Shown here piece after piece: positions 36,561 to 47,018 of a stretch of DNA of 64,000 bases; within the stretch, counting starts at the first letter, position 1, and each line of letters starts with the position of its first letter. Location of the stretch: NCBI RefSeq assembly GCF_900112475.1, contig NZ_FOLW01000007.1:124001-188000 (forward strand), read 5' to 3'. The notes under the pieces were generated by a model. That model saw only the letters and a program-made list of their open reading frames with translations, was not told the DNA's origin and made no database searches. The DNA is from Pragia fontium DSM 5563 = ATCC 49100 (lineage in GTDB: Bacteria > Pseudomonadota > Gammaproteobacteria > Enterobacterales > Enterobacteriaceae). A program made the translations under genes and the position numbers.

Positions 36561-37517
36561 CTAAATCAGTCCGCTTCCTCTCAGGAACAGCAAACCGAGT
36601 GCCGTAGTAAAAAACGATCCTAACGTTGTCATCGCAATAATATTGGCGGCTAGCGTTGCATTACCGCCCATAGCACGGGTCATCACATAACTGGCGGCAG
36701 CGGTTGGCGTTGCCGACAATAAAAATATAACCCCTAATGAAACACCCCGAAAGCCAATTAGCCATCCGCCTAAAAACAGCAGCCCGGGGATGACCACAAT
36801 GCGCGCAATACAGGCTAATACCGCAACGTTAGATGCCCTAAACATAGCGCGAAAATCCAGACTTGCACCGGTACACAACAACGCCAACGGTAAAGCCAGA
36901 CCTGAAATATACTGCCCGGTATGTACCAACACTTCTGGTAATGAAACTGAAAACAGGGAAAAAGGTAATCCCAATAGAATACCAATAATCAGAGGGTTAG
37001 TGATAACGCCGCGCATCACGCTGAGGAAATCAGGTCGACCATTGCTCCCAGTGGATAAACTGCGCGTTAGCGTGACCACCGATAACACATTAAAAAGTAT
37101 TACCGTTATCACAATATAAAATGAAGCAATAGCCACACCTTCACTACCAAAGGCCATTGAACAATAGGCAACGCCTAAAATCGCCGCATTTCCCCGAAAT
37201 CCTCCCTGAACAAAAATACCTCGCTCACGTGGGTTTTTTACCAAAAATGGCGCGGCAAACTCCAGCAACAAATATGTCGCAATGGTGCTCAATGCACCAT
37301 AAAGCATTAACGGGGCGTATTGCTGAAAGCTGCTATGGTTAGTGGCGATACTAAAAAACAGCAGGCAGGGTAAGGCTAGATTGAACACCAGTCGGCTGGC
37401 GGCATCGCAGAAATTATCATCGACAAGGCGAAAACCACGCATTAAGATGCCAATAATCAGCATGAGTAAATTAGGTACGGTGACGCTGAAAGCAAAACTC
37501 CATGTTTCCCACGACAT
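36561..37517 (-). CDS. AEC family transporter
   Basis: Auxin efflux carrier family membrane protein, 318 residues with about ten predicted helices in two five-helix halves. Typical segments are ASRLVFNLALPCLLF in helix 2, FRGNAAILGVAY and the second-half ALPLALLCTGASLDF. Bacterial members export or exchange small organic acids such as malate or malonate; the substrate is unknown. It is the first gene of a leftward operon with yfgJ (12 bp) and the kinase. Confidence 0.88.
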   Translation of the reverse strand: MSWETWSFAFSVTVPNLLMLIIGILMRGFRLVDDNFCDAASRLVFNLALPCLLFFSIATNHSSFQQYAPLMLYGALSTIATYLLLEFAAPFLVKNPRERGIFVQGGFRGNAAILGVAYCSMAFGSEGVAIASFYIVITVILFNVLSVVTLTRSLSTGSNGRPDFLSVMRGVITNPLIIGILLGLPFSLFSVSLPEVLVHTGQYISGLALPLALLCTGASLDFRAMFRASNVAVLACIARIVVIPGLLFLGGWLIGFRGVSLGVIFLLSATPTAAASYVMTRAMGGNATLAANIIAMTTLGSFFTTALGLLFLRGSGLI

Positions 37518-37922
37518 TATTTACAACTACACCTTTAGACCCCAACCGTTGAATATGAATAGTATGCTGATATATCCGTAAAAGTCACGCAATCACCCGC
37601 TATCTGGTGGAATTTGACGTTTTTTTTAGTCATTCTGAATTAAGCATCAAAACGGCAAACCCGCGTGAATAAAACGCTTACCGGCACCTGTTAGCGATCC
37701 AATGAATAATTTATAAAGTTTTTCTAAAAATCGCCTGCACGAAACAGCCACATTTGAGTATAATATCCAACACAAAGTCAGTAACCATGCCCGTTATTAA
37801 CCTGAGGCTGAACACTGTAACTCATCAATTTCCATCATCACGCGATAAGGAACATTACGCCATGGATAGCTATTCCCTGAAAACAGGAACTACCCTTTCA
37901 GTAACCAAAGGAAGACCTCCAT
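37518..37922. other. Divergent region AEC transporter/Kef antiporter
   Basis: A 405-bp stretch. A TATAAT hexamer (37759-37764) is the probable -10 of the antiporter gene, giving a leader of about 150 nt. The leader carries a 22-codon ORF (37862-37930) overlapping the antiporter start. The rest holds nothing recognised. Confidence 0.55.
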
Positions 37923-37930
37923 ATGAATGA
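37862..37930 (+). CDS. Possible leader ORF overlapping the antiporter start
   Basis: ATG at 37862 has an AAGGAA site about 10 nt upstream. The 22-codon frame ends in TGA at 37928-37930, inside the second and third codons of the antiporter gene. Such an overlap could couple translation; no homology supports it. Confidence 0.3.
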   Translation: MDSYSLKTGTTLSVTKGRPPYE

Positions 37931-39731
37931 TCTTCTTCTGTTACTTGCCATTATTTTATTTGTTGCTGCTGTCACGGTTACATTATCAAAAAAGATCGGT
38001 CTGGGTTCCATTCTCGGCCTACTGATTACCGGCGTTATCATTGGCCCTTACACGCCAGGTAAGATTATTGTTAAAGAACACGTCGATAATATTCTGCACG
38101 TTTCCGAATTTGGTATTGTTTTGCTCCTGTTTATCATTGGACTGGAAATGCAGCCAAAACGGTTATGGGCCATGCGCCGCGTGGTATTCGGCTTAGGTTC
38201 GCTACAAATTTTGCTTTGCGGTGCCGGAATTGGCGCTTATTTCTATTTACTGGGTAACCCGATCAATGCTGCCGTTATTATCGGCTTAACGTTGGCCCTT
38301 TCCTCAACGGCATTTGTTATTCAGATATTACAAGAACACAATGAATTCTCCAGTGAGCACGGCAGGATTGGTTTTGCTATTCTGTTGATGCAGGATTTAG
38401 CCATCGTCCCCTTGTTGGCTTTGGTACCACTACTTTCGGATAAAATCGCCGTACTGCCTGATGACTCGCCGATGTGGATGCAGACCATCTCGGTTATCGG
38501 CGCCCTGTTAGTGGTTATCGTGTTTGGCCGCTGGGTTGTGCCGTGGATTTTGAATCGGATGGCCAGAAAAGGCTATCGCGAGAGTTTTTCACTGTTTGTG
38601 ATGTTCGCCGTAGTACTGGCTTCCTATGTAATGGATCACTTCGGTTTATCCATGGCGCTGGGTGCATTTATCATGGGTATGATGCTCTCCACCTCGAAAT
38701 ATGGCTTCCAGATCCATGCCAGCGTAGAGTCAGCTAAAAGCCTGCTGATGAGCATCTTCTTTATCTCGGTTGGTATGTCGATCGATTTCGCCACGCTGGC
38801 TCAAACGCCGTTCCTGTTCGTCAGTAATGTTGCGGTGATCCTGCTGGTCAAAATCATTATTCTATTCCTGCTATCTATGTTGTTTGGTACCTCCAAAGAG
38901 GCTTCTACCAAAGTGGCCTTCCTGCTATGTCAGGGTGGCGAGTTCGGTTTTGTCCTGTTCGGTGTAGCTAAAGCCTTTGGCGTCATTGATGACACCATGT
39001 TTATCATGGGCATCGGCGTTATTTCGGTCAGTATGGCATTTACCCCAAGCCTCTATGCCTTTGGCTGTCGTCTAACCAGAAGAAATGTGCAGGCCGAAAT
39101 TGATAATGCGCTAACGCCACAAGAGGCCGCTAATAATGCCAAAGTGGTGGTGGCAGGCTACGGAGATACCGGTCATGTATTAGCGCAAATGCTGCTGGAT
39201 TCATCTATCCCGCATATCGTGATTGATAAAAATCCGGAAGTAGTGAAAAAAGCGCAGAAAGAGAATATTCCAGCCTACTTTGGCGATATTACCGATCCTA
39301 AGCTGCTAAACGTCATTGGCGTGGAACAGGCGCAAATGGTGATTGTATCTATCGACCATAACGCCAGCGCGCTAAAAGCAGTATCTACCCTGCGCTCTCT
39401 TTATCCAATGCTGAAGATACTGGCTCGGGTACTGGATAGGGATCTCAAAGATAAACTGCTGGAAGCCGGTGCTAACTGGGTTGTGGTTGAAACCCTGGAA
39501 AGCAGCCTGCATATCGGTGCGGAAGCCCTGAAAGTTCTTGGCGTAGCGGATGAGGAAGTGTCTGAACTGGTCGATTCTCTACGTAAAGATGAGATGATGA
39601 CAATAACCGAAGAAACCGACACCGAGTCAGAACTGACGGATGATCCGATTCAAACCGATACGGATTTTGAATTATCGCCGACTGATACTGACAACAACCT
39701 CACGCCACATCATCGGCCTGAAGCCAGTTAA
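37923..39731 (+). CDS. Kef-type potassium/proton antiporter (CPA2)
   Basis: A 602-residue CPA2 antiporter. Twelve or thirteen membrane helices fill residues 1-380, with ALSSTAFVIQIL and the conserved ILLMQDLAIVPLLALVPLL. A TrkA-N (RCK) NAD-binding domain follows (VVVAGYGDTGHVLAQ, about 411-425). The tail (555-602) is acidic and threonine-rich. Similar in plan to KefB/KefC, which export K+ during electrophile stress, but no KefF/KefG partner gene is adjacent. Ribosome site AAAGGAAG. Confidence 0.88.
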   Translation: MNDLLLLLAIILFVAAVTVTLSKKIGLGSILGLLITGVIIGPYTPGKIIVKEHVDNILHVSEFGIVLLLFIIGLEMQPKRLWAMRRVVFGLGSLQILLCGAGIGAYFYLLGNPINAAVIIGLTLALSSTAFVIQILQEHNEFSSEHGRIGFAILLMQDLAIVPLLALVPLLSDKIAVLPDDSPMWMQTISVIGALLVVIVFGRWVVPWILNRMARKGYRESFSLFVMFAVVLASYVMDHFGLSMALGAFIMGMMLSTSKYGFQIHASVESAKSLLMSIFFISVGMSIDFATLAQTPFLFVSNVAVILLVKIIILFLLSMLFGTSKEASTKVAFLLCQGGEFGFVLFGVAKAFGVIDDTMFIMGIGVISVSMAFTPSLYAFGCRLTRRNVQAEIDNALTPQEAANNAKVVVAGYGDTGHVLAQMLLDSSIPHIVIDKNPEVVKKAQKENIPAYFGDITDPKLLNVIGVEQAQMVIVSIDHNASALKAVSTLRSLYPMLKILARVLDRDLKDKLLEAGANWVVVETLESSLHIGAEALKVLGVADEEVSELVDSLRKDEMMTITEETDTESELTDDPIQTDTDFELSPTDTDNNLTPHHRPEAS

Positions 39732-39762
39732 TCGGTAACATTGAAATTAAGTCAGTAATTAA

Positions 39763-39785
39763 AAAAGGCGCCATTGGCGCCTTTT
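39763..39785. terminator. Terminator of the Kef antiporter gene
   Basis: AAAAGGCGCC and GGCGCCTTTT form a perfect 10-bp stem with a 3-nt loop, 31 nt after the stop; suitable for both directions. Confidence 0.9.
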
Positions 39786-39898
39786 AACTAACTGATTCTT
39801 TTAAATTAACTTCAATGGACATTCCGGCTGTAAAAACAATGCACGAATATCACTATTGTGCTTAGCCGGCAGACCATTAGTACTCAGCTATAGAGAGC

Positions 39899-39976
39899 GA
39901 CAGGCCTACATTTCCTACGGGCACTCCGGCAGCTTTCGCTGCTACGACCCCCACGGAAATCTCTCCTGTCGTTTGA
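39899..39976. repeat. Structured palindromic element, possibly a mobile repeat
   Basis: Nested inverted repeats: CGACAGG/CCTGTCG at the ends, then ATTTCC/GGAAAT, GGG/CCC and an inner CAGC-TTTC-GCTG. The whole unit can fold as one long interrupted hairpin of about 78 nt. It is markedly more GC-rich than its surroundings and resembles a REP/MITE-type intergenic repeat or a structured RNA. Confidence 0.45.
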
Positions 39977-40032
39977 CTATTTATATTTCTGTTATCAATC
40001 TAGCTAAAAATATTTTTTTACTCTCTTAAACC

Positions 40033-41520
40033 TTATTTACCACGACTCTTAATATGCTGCATCAAACGACGGCGTTTACGCTGTTGGGTGGCTGTTAGCT
40101 TATTACGGCGTCCGGCAAACGGGTTATCACCCTCTTTAAACTGGATACGAATTGGCGTGCCCATCACTTCCAGCGAACGGCGGAAGTAGTTCATCAAATA
40201 GCGTTTATAGGAATCCGGCAGATCTTTCACCTGATTACCATGAATCACCACAATTGGTGGGTTATAACCACCGGCGTGAGCATATTTCAGCTTCACACGA
40301 CGTCCGCCCACTAGAGGTGGCTGATGGTCATCCTGAGCCATTTGCATAATACGCGTAAGTAAGGAGGTACTCACTCGGCGTGTTGCACAGCGATAAGCTT
40401 CCTGCACCGATTCAAACAGATTACCCACGCCGCTACCGTGTAGGGCAGAGATAAAATGAACCCGGGCGAAATCAACAAAGCCAAGACGCAGATCCAAGAC
40501 TTCTTTTACCTGTTCTTTAACTTCTTGTGACAAACCATCCCACTTATTGACCGCAATCACCAACGAACGACCACTATTGATAATAAAGCCCAACAGGGAC
40601 AGGTCCTGATCGGAAATGCCTTCACGCGCATCAATAACCAGTAAAACAACGTTGGCATCTTCAATCGCCTTCAGGGTTTTAATCACGGAAAACTTCTCAA
40701 CGGTTTCCGTGACCTTCGCCCGCTTACGCACCCCGGCAGTATCGATAAGTATGTACTCACGCTCATCACGCACCATCGGAATATAGATACTATCGCGAGT
40801 AGTACCCGGCATATCGTATACAACGACTCGCTCTTCACCCAGAATCCGGTTGGTCAGCGTTGATTTACCCACGTTTGGTCGACCAACAATTGCCAGTTTG
40901 ATTGGCAGGTTTTCCAAATAAGAGGAATCTGACTCCTCTTCTTGCCCTTCTTCATCAAACTCTTCATCCCAAACGTCATCACCGATATCGGCAAACTCAG
41001 GGTCTTCATCTTCAGCAGGGACGACTTCCTCAACGCTTGGGCCTAATACCTGCTCAATCAGTGAAGTTACGCCTCGGCCATGAGAAGCGGCAATCGGATA
41101 AATCTCACCTAAACCCAATGCATAGAAATCGCCTACTGCGCTATCAGGATCCAGACCATCTGTTTTATTGGCGACCAAAAATGTGGCTTTTTCACGCATA
41201 CGCAGATGCTGAGCAATCCCCTGATCCGCCGGCATTAATCCAGCACGGGCATCAACCATAAACAGAACAACATCCGCCTCTTCTATCGCCAGCAAGGATT
41301 GTTCTGCCATATGGGTTTCAACCCCATCCTCGGTGCCATCAATACCACCGGTATCAATAACGATAAACTCATGTCCGGCAGCCTCAGCCTTACCGTATTT
41401 ACGGTCGCGGGTTAAGCCTGGGAAATCAGCGACCAATGCATCACGAGTACGCGTTAAGCGGTTAAATAGCGTGGACTTACCCACGTTGGGACGCCCGACC
41501 AGCGCGATAACAGGGATCAT
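40033..41520 (-). CDS. der: Ribosome biogenesis GTPase Der (EngA)
   Basis: Essential double GTPase for 50S assembly. From ATG 41520 ([16 protein letters not shown]), with GAGG 8 nt upstream, it has 495 residues; the longer open frame to 41580 is not homologous. Two G domains each carry GRPNVGKST (about residues 9 and 211), DTGG or DTAG, and NKTD or NKWD. They are joined by a very acidic linker (about 170-200). The C-terminal KH-like domain covers the last ~110 residues. Precedes no other gene on its strand before the terminator region. Confidence 0.97.
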   Translation of the reverse strand: MIPVIALVGRPNVGKSTLFNRLTRTRDALVADFPGLTRDRKYGKAEAAGHEFIVIDTGGIDGTEDGVETHMAEQSLLAIEEADVVLFMVDARAGLMPADQGIAQHLRMREKATFLVANKTDGLDPDSAVGDFYALGLGEIYPIAASHGRGVTSLIEQVLGPSVEEVVPAEDEDPEFADIGDDVWDEEFDEEGQEEESDSSYLENLPIKLAIVGRPNVGKSTLTNRILGEERVVVYDMPGTTRDSIYIPMVRDEREYILIDTAGVRKRAKVTETVEKFSVIKTLKAIEDANVVLLVIDAREGISDQDLSLLGFIINSGRSLVIAVNKWDGLSQEVKEQVKEVLDLRLGFVDFARVHFISALHGSGVGNLFESVQEAYRCATRRVSTSLLTRIMQMAQDDHQPPLVGGRRVKLKYAHAGGYNPPIVVIHGNQVKDLPDSYKRYLMNYFRRSLEVMGTPIRIQFKEGDNPFAGRRNKLTATQQRKRRRLMQHIKSRGK

Positions 41521-41597
41521 GATTAAAGCCTCTTTCTTTATAACTCTATGATTCTTAGCTAATAACTTTAAATTCGCCATTAGCTTTATATAAGACG

Positions 41598-41625
41598 AAA
41601 CGGCCCCTGATGTCAGGAGCCGTTT
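41598..41625. terminator. Hairpin between bamB and der
   Basis: AAACGGC-CCTGA / TCAGG-GCCGTTT with one G-A mismatch and a tight loop lies downstream of bamB on the minus strand. The trailing T run is short, so der may receive some read-through. Confidence 0.6.
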
Positions 41626-41672
41626 GCTACGGGCATGATATAAACTGTCTCATGCCGATCGATAAATAATAC

Positions 41673-42854
41673 TCAGCGGCTAAATGAGTAAACGTCACCA
41701 CCGCGAGCCTGAATCACTAACCGATCGCCGGCAGCAAGTGGCGCGGAGAGGAAACCGTCACTATCAACTTTATTCTGAGCCACAAACTGTCCGTTATTGC
41801 TGTCCATCCAGTGTAAGTAACCTTCTGAATCACCAACCACAACATAACCGTTAAACAGCGCAGCAGGAGTAAGTCCACGGTGCAGTAAATCATTCTGCTT
41901 CCACAGAATAGTTCCGCCGTTCAAGCTCAGGGCAGCAACACGGTCATCTTGATCGACCAGATAAACCCGATCGCCCTCGATAACAAAATCATTCACTGAA
42001 CCCATCTCTCTCTGCCACATCAGTTGGCCTGAGCGCAGATCCAGAGCAACAAAGCTACCGTTATAACTCTGAGCATAAACCGCATTGCCGACAATAACCG
42101 GAGAACTATCAACATCGGCTAAACGGTCAATTTCCGTTGCACCACTTGGCTGAGAAATACTTTGTTGCCAAATCAGTTGCCCTTGTTCCAACAGTACCGC
42201 ATTCACTCGGCCATTGTCGCCACCAACCAGTGCTGCGCCATGAGCGACAGCCGGAGAAGACTCACCGCGTAAAGAAAGCAGTGGCATACCCAAGTTAGCC
42301 GTCCACTTGATGCTACCATCAGCTTCATTCAGCGCCTGCAACAAACCGTTAGTGGTATGAATTAATACCACGCCATTGCTAACTACCGGACGGGACATCG
42401 CTTCCCCACCGACGATCGTTCTCCATGCAACAGCACCATCTTCGCTATTCAGAGAATATACAACCGCATTTTCGCTACCAATAAACAGGTGGCCATTCGC
42501 TGCCGTGACCCCGCCGGATAACATCGGAGACTTGGACGAAGAGAAAAAGCCGGTTTTATCGGTCAAATCTGTCTTCCAAATCTGCTTGCCGCTATCGGCA
42601 TCCATAGCTTTAACCACGCCATCGCGCGCAGCCGCATAAATACGACCGTCTTGCCATGTTGGACGCAAATGAGAATAGTATTCGCCAATACCATTACCGA
42701 CAGAGGAACTCCACATTTTCTTCGGAGAGAATTGATTTTCCACTTTTGGTAATGGAGACATTTTTACTGCATCATCATCGCCACCAAACAGTGAACAACC
42801 ACTCAGCATGGTTACAGACAGCAATCCTACGCAAAAAATTCTACGTAACTTCAT
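41673..42854 (-). CDS. bamB: Outer membrane assembly lipoprotein BamB
   Basis: Component of the BAM complex that inserts beta-barrel proteins. 393 residues; lipobox LSGC puts acylation at Cys20. The mature part is an eight-bladed beta-propeller with repeated PQQ-like motifs such as KAMDADSGKQIWKTDL, YSLNSEDGAVAWR and ALDLRSGQLMWQRE. It follows yfgM by 10 bp. Confidence 0.97.
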   Translation of the reverse strand: MKLRRIFCVGLLSVTMLSGCSLFGGDDDAVKMSPLPKVENQFSPKKMWSSSVGNGIGEYYSHLRPTWQDGRIYAAARDGVVKAMDADSGKQIWKTDLTDKTGFFSSSKSPMLSGGVTAANGHLFIGSENAVVYSLNSEDGAVAWRTIVGGEAMSRPVVSNGVVLIHTTNGLLQALNEADGSIKWTANLGMPLLSLRGESSPAVAHGAALVGGDNGRVNAVLLEQGQLIWQQSISQPSGATEIDRLADVDSSPVIVGNAVYAQSYNGSFVALDLRSGQLMWQREMGSVNDFVIEGDRVYLVDQDDRVAALSLNGGTILWKQNDLLHRGLTPAALFNGYVVVGDSEGYLHWMDSNNGQFVAQNKVDSDGFLSAPLAAGDRLVIQARGGDVYSFSR

Positions 42855-42864
42855 TCACATCCCC

Positions 42865-43470
42865 TTACGCGGCCAGATTGTTCAGTTTAATACGCAGCAG
42901 TTCTTTCAGTACCGGCGAAGGATTAGATTCTAATGCTTGGCTATACGCCTCACGAGCAGTTTTCTCATCACCTTTTTCGACTAAAACATCACCACGAATT
43001 GCCTGAGCCTGTGCAAACCATCCACCTTTTTGTACGGTGCCCAGCGTTTTCAGTGCATCGTCAAACTGCTTATCCTGCAGTTGAATACGCGCTAAACGCA
43101 GATTGATGGCTGACAATAAATTATCGTCTTTAGTATGACCTTGTGCCCACAGCAATTGTTGCTTGGCTTTGGCAAAATCACCTTTATCAACCAAATCCTG
43201 AACCAGTTTCATGGCGGCAAAAACACCATAGGTGTTATCATTTGCCTGAATAAATGACTCCAGATTGGCAATATTATCACTGTGCAACATCGCCTGATCG
43301 AAAGAGATCGAGGCCGTGGTTAAGCTTTGATGCTGATGAGATTGCCAGTAACGCCATCCCAACAGACCACCGATACCCAAAACGACACCAACAACGATCG
43401 CTTTTCCGTTTTCACGGAAGAAGTTGCGTACCGCATCTAGCTGTTCATCTTCATTGTTATAGATTTCCAC
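42865..43470 (-). CDS. yfgM: SecYEG-associated TPR protein YfgM
   Basis: Inner-membrane protein of 201 residues, one N-terminal helix (about 23-40, AIVVGVVLGIGGLLGWRYW) and a periplasmic TPR-like domain. In E. coli it interacts with PpiD and the SecYEG translocon as part of periplasmic chaperone traffic. Start is GTG at 43470 with a GAGGGACACC ribosome site. The hisS-yfgM-bamB order is conserved. Confidence 0.94.
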   Translation of the reverse strand: MEIYNNEDEQLDAVRNFFRENGKAIVVGVVLGIGGLLGWRYWQSHQHQSLTTASISFDQAMLHSDNIANLESFIQANDNTYGVFAAMKLVQDLVDKGDFAKAKQQLLWAQGHTKDDNLLSAINLRLARIQLQDKQFDDALKTLGTVQKGGWFAQAQAIRGDVLVEKGDEKTAREAYSQALESNPSPVLKELLRIKLNNLAA

Positions 43471-43484
43471 GGTGTCCCTCTTGA

Positions 43485-44759
43485 TTAACCGATCAATGTT
43501 GCTAAATATGCTGCGACTTCAGTTTGCGCCAGCGTTTGTTGTTCACCATTACGCAGATCTTTCACTACCACCTGCCCAGCCGCAACTTCATTCTCACCCA
43601 ATACCAGAGCAACCTGTGCGCCCCACTTATCAGCACGAGCAAACTGCTTCTTGAAGTTACCGCCGCCGTAATTGGTCATCAGACGCAGCTGCGGAGCAGT
43701 ATCGCGCACAACCTCAGCCAAACTCATGGCGGCCATTTGCGTACCTTCGCCAGATGAAATCAGATAAACGTCTACGGCTTTATCTGCCTTAAAGTCAGGA
43801 TTCACCGCCTGAACCAGCAGCACTAAGCGCTCCATGCCCATAGCGAAACCGACACCCGGCGTCGCATGACCACCCATCTGTTCAACCAGACCATCGTAGC
43901 GACCACCACCACACACTGTACCTTGAGCACCTAGACTGCTGGTTACCCATTCAAATACGGTGCGATTATAGTAATCCAGACCACGAACCAAACGCGGATT
44001 GATTTTATAGCCAATCCCAGCGTTATCTAAAAATGCACACAAACCGCTGAAGTGCTGTTTTGACTCTTCATCCAAATAATCGTGCAACGCAGGAGCATCA
44101 TTCAACAGCGCCTGAACATCAGGATTTTTAGAGTCCAGAACGCGCATAGGATTGGTATACATACGTCTCTGGCAATCTTCATCCAGCTTATCTTTAAACT
44201 GTTCCAGATAGGCCGTTAAGGCTTCTTTATAGCGGCTACGCGCTTCCAGTGAACCGATAGAGTTTAGCTCCAGCGTGACATGCTCGGAGATACCCAATTC
44301 GCGCCACCAACGGGCGGTAAGCATAATCAGCTCAGCATCAATATCCGGACCCTGTAGACCAAAAACCTCAGCACCTATCTGATGAAACTGACGATAGCGT
44401 CCTTTCTGTGGACGCTCATGGCGGAACATTGGCCCAATATACCAAACACGCTGTTCCTGATTATAAAGCAGACCATGCTCAATACCGGCACGTACGCAAC
44501 TTGCGGTATTTTCAGGCCGCAACGTCAAAGAGTCCCCATTACGATCGTCAAAGGTATACATCTCTTTTTCAACGACATCGGTCACTTCACCAATTGCGCG
44601 TTGAAATAAATGGGTTTGCTCTACAATCGGAGTACGGATCTCACCGTAGCCATAGCTCGCAAGAACCTGCTTAAGAATACGCTCGATAGGATGCCAGAGC
44701 GCCGTTTCTTCAGGCAGATAGTCGTTCATTCCGCGGATGGCTTGAATTTTCTTGGCCAC
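43485..44759 (-). CDS. hisS: Histidyl-tRNA synthetase
   Basis: Class II synthetase, 424 residues. Start is GTG (as in E. coli). Motif 1 lies near [13 protein letters not shown], motif 2 in [21 protein letters not shown], the His-specific loops are [15 protein letters not shown] and GGGRYDGL, and motif 3 is GFAMGMERL. The C-terminal anticodon domain follows from about residue 330. Gap of 14 bp to yfgM. Confidence 0.98.
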   Translation of the reverse strand: MAKKIQAIRGMNDYLPEETALWHPIERILKQVLASYGYGEIRTPIVEQTHLFQRAIGEVTDVVEKEMYTFDDRNGDSLTLRPENTASCVRAGIEHGLLYNQEQRVWYIGPMFRHERPQKGRYRQFHQIGAEVFGLQGPDIDAELIMLTARWWRELGISEHVTLELNSIGSLEARSRYKEALTAYLEQFKDKLDEDCQRRMYTNPMRVLDSKNPDVQALLNDAPALHDYLDEESKQHFSGLCAFLDNAGIGYKINPRLVRGLDYYNRTVFEWVTSSLGAQGTVCGGGRYDGLVEQMGGHATPGVGFAMGMERLVLLVQAVNPDFKADKAVDVYLISSGEGTQMAAMSLAEVVRDTAPQLRLMTNYGGGNFKKQFARADKWGAQVALVLGENEVAAGQVVVKDLRNGEQQTLAQTEVAAYLATLIG

Positions 44760-44829
44760 GTCAGTTTCTCTATATCTTTAAAATTTTGATGATTATAGGA
44801 GGTATACCCACTCCACATCAATGCAAACA

Positions 44830-44855
44830 GGCGGTTATTACACAGTAATACCGCC
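44830..44855. terminator. Hairpin between ispG and hisS
   Basis: GGCGGTTATTAC and GTAATACCGCC pair with one bulge around a 3-nt loop. No full T tract follows on the minus strand; attenuation between ispG and hisS is possible. Confidence 0.45.
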
Positions 44856-44905
44856 CTCTAAGTCTATCTTTTTACTGATTACCGCTCATATCGTGTTGAA
44901 TCTTT

Positions 44906-46021
44906 TTAATCCTCACGAATGTCTATACGCTTGGATTTATCCAGCACGCTGGCTCTGGCGCGGATTTTCGCTTCCAGTTGGTCGATCATATTATCGTTAT
45001 CAAAACGTTCTTTCTGACGTTCACCATTTTCATAGTAACCGCTCTTATTATGACCACCGGTGACACCGATATCCGATACCAGCGCTTCGCCAGGACCGTT
45101 AACCACACAGCCAATAATTGACACATCCATCGGCGTCAAAATATCTTCCAGACGCTGTTCCAGCGCGTTTACCGTGCCGATAACATCAAACTCTTGACGG
45201 GAACAGGTGGGGCAAGCAATAAAATTGATGCCACGAGAACGAATACGCAGCGCCTTTAAGATATCAAAGCCAACCTTCACTTCTTCGATTGGATCGGCAG
45301 CCAATGAAATACGCAGCGTATCACCAATACCTTCAGCCAACAGCATACCAAGGCCAATGGCTGATTTAACTGAACCGCTTCGCGCACCACCAGCTTCGGT
45401 AATCCCTAAATGCAAAGGCTGCACAATCTGTTTAGCCAGCAGTCGGTATGATTGAACCGCCAAAAAAACATCCGAGGCTTTAACGCTGACTTTGAAGTTG
45501 TCGAAATTCATGCGATCCAGAATTTCAACGTGGCGTAATGCGGATTCAACCAACGCTTCAGCCGTTGGTTCACCATATTTTTCCTGAATATCTTTTTCCA
45601 GCGACCCGCCGTTAATACCGATGCGAATAGGAATATTTTTATCGCGAGCACAGTCAACTACCGCACGAATGCGGTCTTCACGACCAATATTTCCGGGATT
45701 AATACGCAAACAGTCAACGCCGTATTCTGCTACCTGTAGCGCAATACGATAGTCAAAGTGGATATCAGCCACCAAAGGAACGGATACCCGCTGCTTAATA
45801 AGTTTAAACGCTTCTGCCGCGTCCATAGTTGGAACAGAAACTCTGACAATATCTACGCCAACACGCTGAAGTGACTCGATTTGTTGAACCGTCGCATCAA
45901 CATCCGTTGTGCGCGTGTTCGTCATTGACTGCACCGCAATCGGAGCCCCATCACCGATAGGAACATTACCAACATAAATACGTTTTGACTGACGACGAAC
46001 TATCGGCGTTTCATTATGCAT
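44906..46021 (-). CDS. ispG: HMBPP synthase IspG (GcpE)
   Basis: Penultimate enzyme of the MEP isoprenoid pathway: converts MEcPP to HMBPP using a [4Fe-4S] cluster. 371 residues. The N-terminal TIM barrel starts at [20 protein letters not shown]. Cluster ligands are in [11 protein letters not shown] and [10 protein letters not shown] (Cys-x2-Cys and a third Cys). Activity depends on Fe-S assembly, encoded by the isc genes at the right end of the window. Confidence 0.98.
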   Translation of the reverse strand: MHNETPIVRRQSKRIYVGNVPIGDGAPIAVQSMTNTRTTDVDATVQQIESLQRVGVDIVRVSVPTMDAAEAFKLIKQRVSVPLVADIHFDYRIALQVAEYGVDCLRINPGNIGREDRIRAVVDCARDKNIPIRIGINGGSLEKDIQEKYGEPTAEALVESALRHVEILDRMNFDNFKVSVKASDVFLAVQSYRLLAKQIVQPLHLGITEAGGARSGSVKSAIGLGMLLAEGIGDTLRISLAADPIEEVKVGFDILKALRIRSRGINFIACPTCSRQEFDVIGTVNALEQRLEDILTPMDVSIIGCVVNGPGEALVSDIGVTGGHNKSGYYENGERQKERFDNDNMIDQLEAKIRARASVLDKSKRIDIRED

Positions 46022-46067
46022 TATAAGCTCTCCACGAAAACAACCACGGCTGTGTGAACATTGTTGA

Positions 46068-47018
46068 TTATTCAGCCGCTAACGTTAGGCGAGCAGTACG
46101 ATTAGAATTTCTGTATTGACTCAAATCTACTTGTTTGCCTTTGTATATAATATCGATTCCAGCCGGTGCTCCCAGCTTCACGCGATAAGGAGCCTGACCC
46201 GTCAGCGATAGTTTTCCACCTTTACGCTGCAAACCGCTGTACAAATTCTTACCGCGGCTATCAATCACTTCAACCCAACAATCGGCGGTGAAGGTCATAT
46301 AAATATCATTACCATCCTGCACTTGAGGTGCCATGACTCCAGTCGCTGCCTGAGACTCAGCAACCTGCGCCGCTACCGCCTGTTCTAATGTTGGCGTTAC
46401 GCTTTGATTGGCAGTCTGGTTGGAATTAACCGTAGAAGGCGTAGCCGTCGCGTCTGGTGCCGCGGTAGTACTCGTTTGAGTTTGGCTAGCGCTGTTAGCG
46501 GTCGGTGTCGGCACCGGAGCTGGGGTGGTTTCCGGCTGCGTAGTAGGGATTAAAATTTGATTTACTGACCCATTGCTGGACGCAGTGATATCACTCTGCT
46601 GTGCCTTGTGACTCTCCCACCACCAGGCCCCGGTCAGTCCAAGCACCACAAAAATAATCAACCAGGTAAATAGCGTGAGCCAACGATCCAGCTTTTTACG
46701 CCCCTTACTCAGGGTAAAACCTTTAATGCGGTTTGACTCAACAATATTCTTTTCTACCTGGGCCTTAGGTAGCAATGCAATCAACTCATCTTCCGGGATG
46801 TGAACCAGCCTGGCATAAGAACGAATATACCCCCGGATAAACGTAGGGGCGAGATCGAGAGGATTTAACCCCGCTTCCAGCTCCCGAACCGTGGTCACTT
46901 TCAAACGTAGTTGCTCAGCCACAACTTGTTGGCTGAGGTTCAACGCATTTCTGGCTTCACTGAGTCGGAGACCGATTTCAGCTAGCGGAGTCTGTTCTTT
47001 TGGTGCATCAGTATTCAT
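46068..47018 (-). CDS. rodZ: Cytoskeletal membrane protein RodZ
   Basis: Links MreB to the elongasome and keeps the rod shape. 316 residues: helix-turn-helix domain (about 10-85, [20 protein letters not shown]), basic juxtamembrane segment, one membrane helix (about 113-134), a Pro/Thr/Ala/Gln-rich linker (140-235) and a periplasmic DUF4115 domain ([15 protein letters not shown]). The start lies 11 bp inside the end of pilW, so the two are translationally linked. Confidence 0.95.
   Translation of the reverse strand: MNTDAPKEQTPLAEIGLRLSEARNALNLSQQVVAEQLRLKVTTVRELEAGLNPLDLAPTFIRGYIRSYARLVHIPEDELIALLPKAQVEKNIVESNRIKGFTLSKGRKKLDRWLTLFTWLIIFVVLGLTGAWWWESHKAQQSDITASSNGSVNQILIPTTQPETTPAPVPTPTANSASQTQTSTTAAPDATATPSTVNSNQTANQSVTPTLEQAVAAQVAESQAATGVMAPQVQDGNDIYMTFTADCWVEVIDSRGKNLYSGLQRKGGKLSLTGQAPYRVKLGAPAGIDIIYKGKQVDLSQYRNSNRTARLTLAAE

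Larger units (their letters stand above)
39732..40032. other. Intergenic region antiporter/der
   Basis: A 301-bp stretch between convergent genes. It contains a strong terminator and an ~80-bp structured element (39899-39976), both listed separately. No gene was recognised. Confidence 0.6.
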
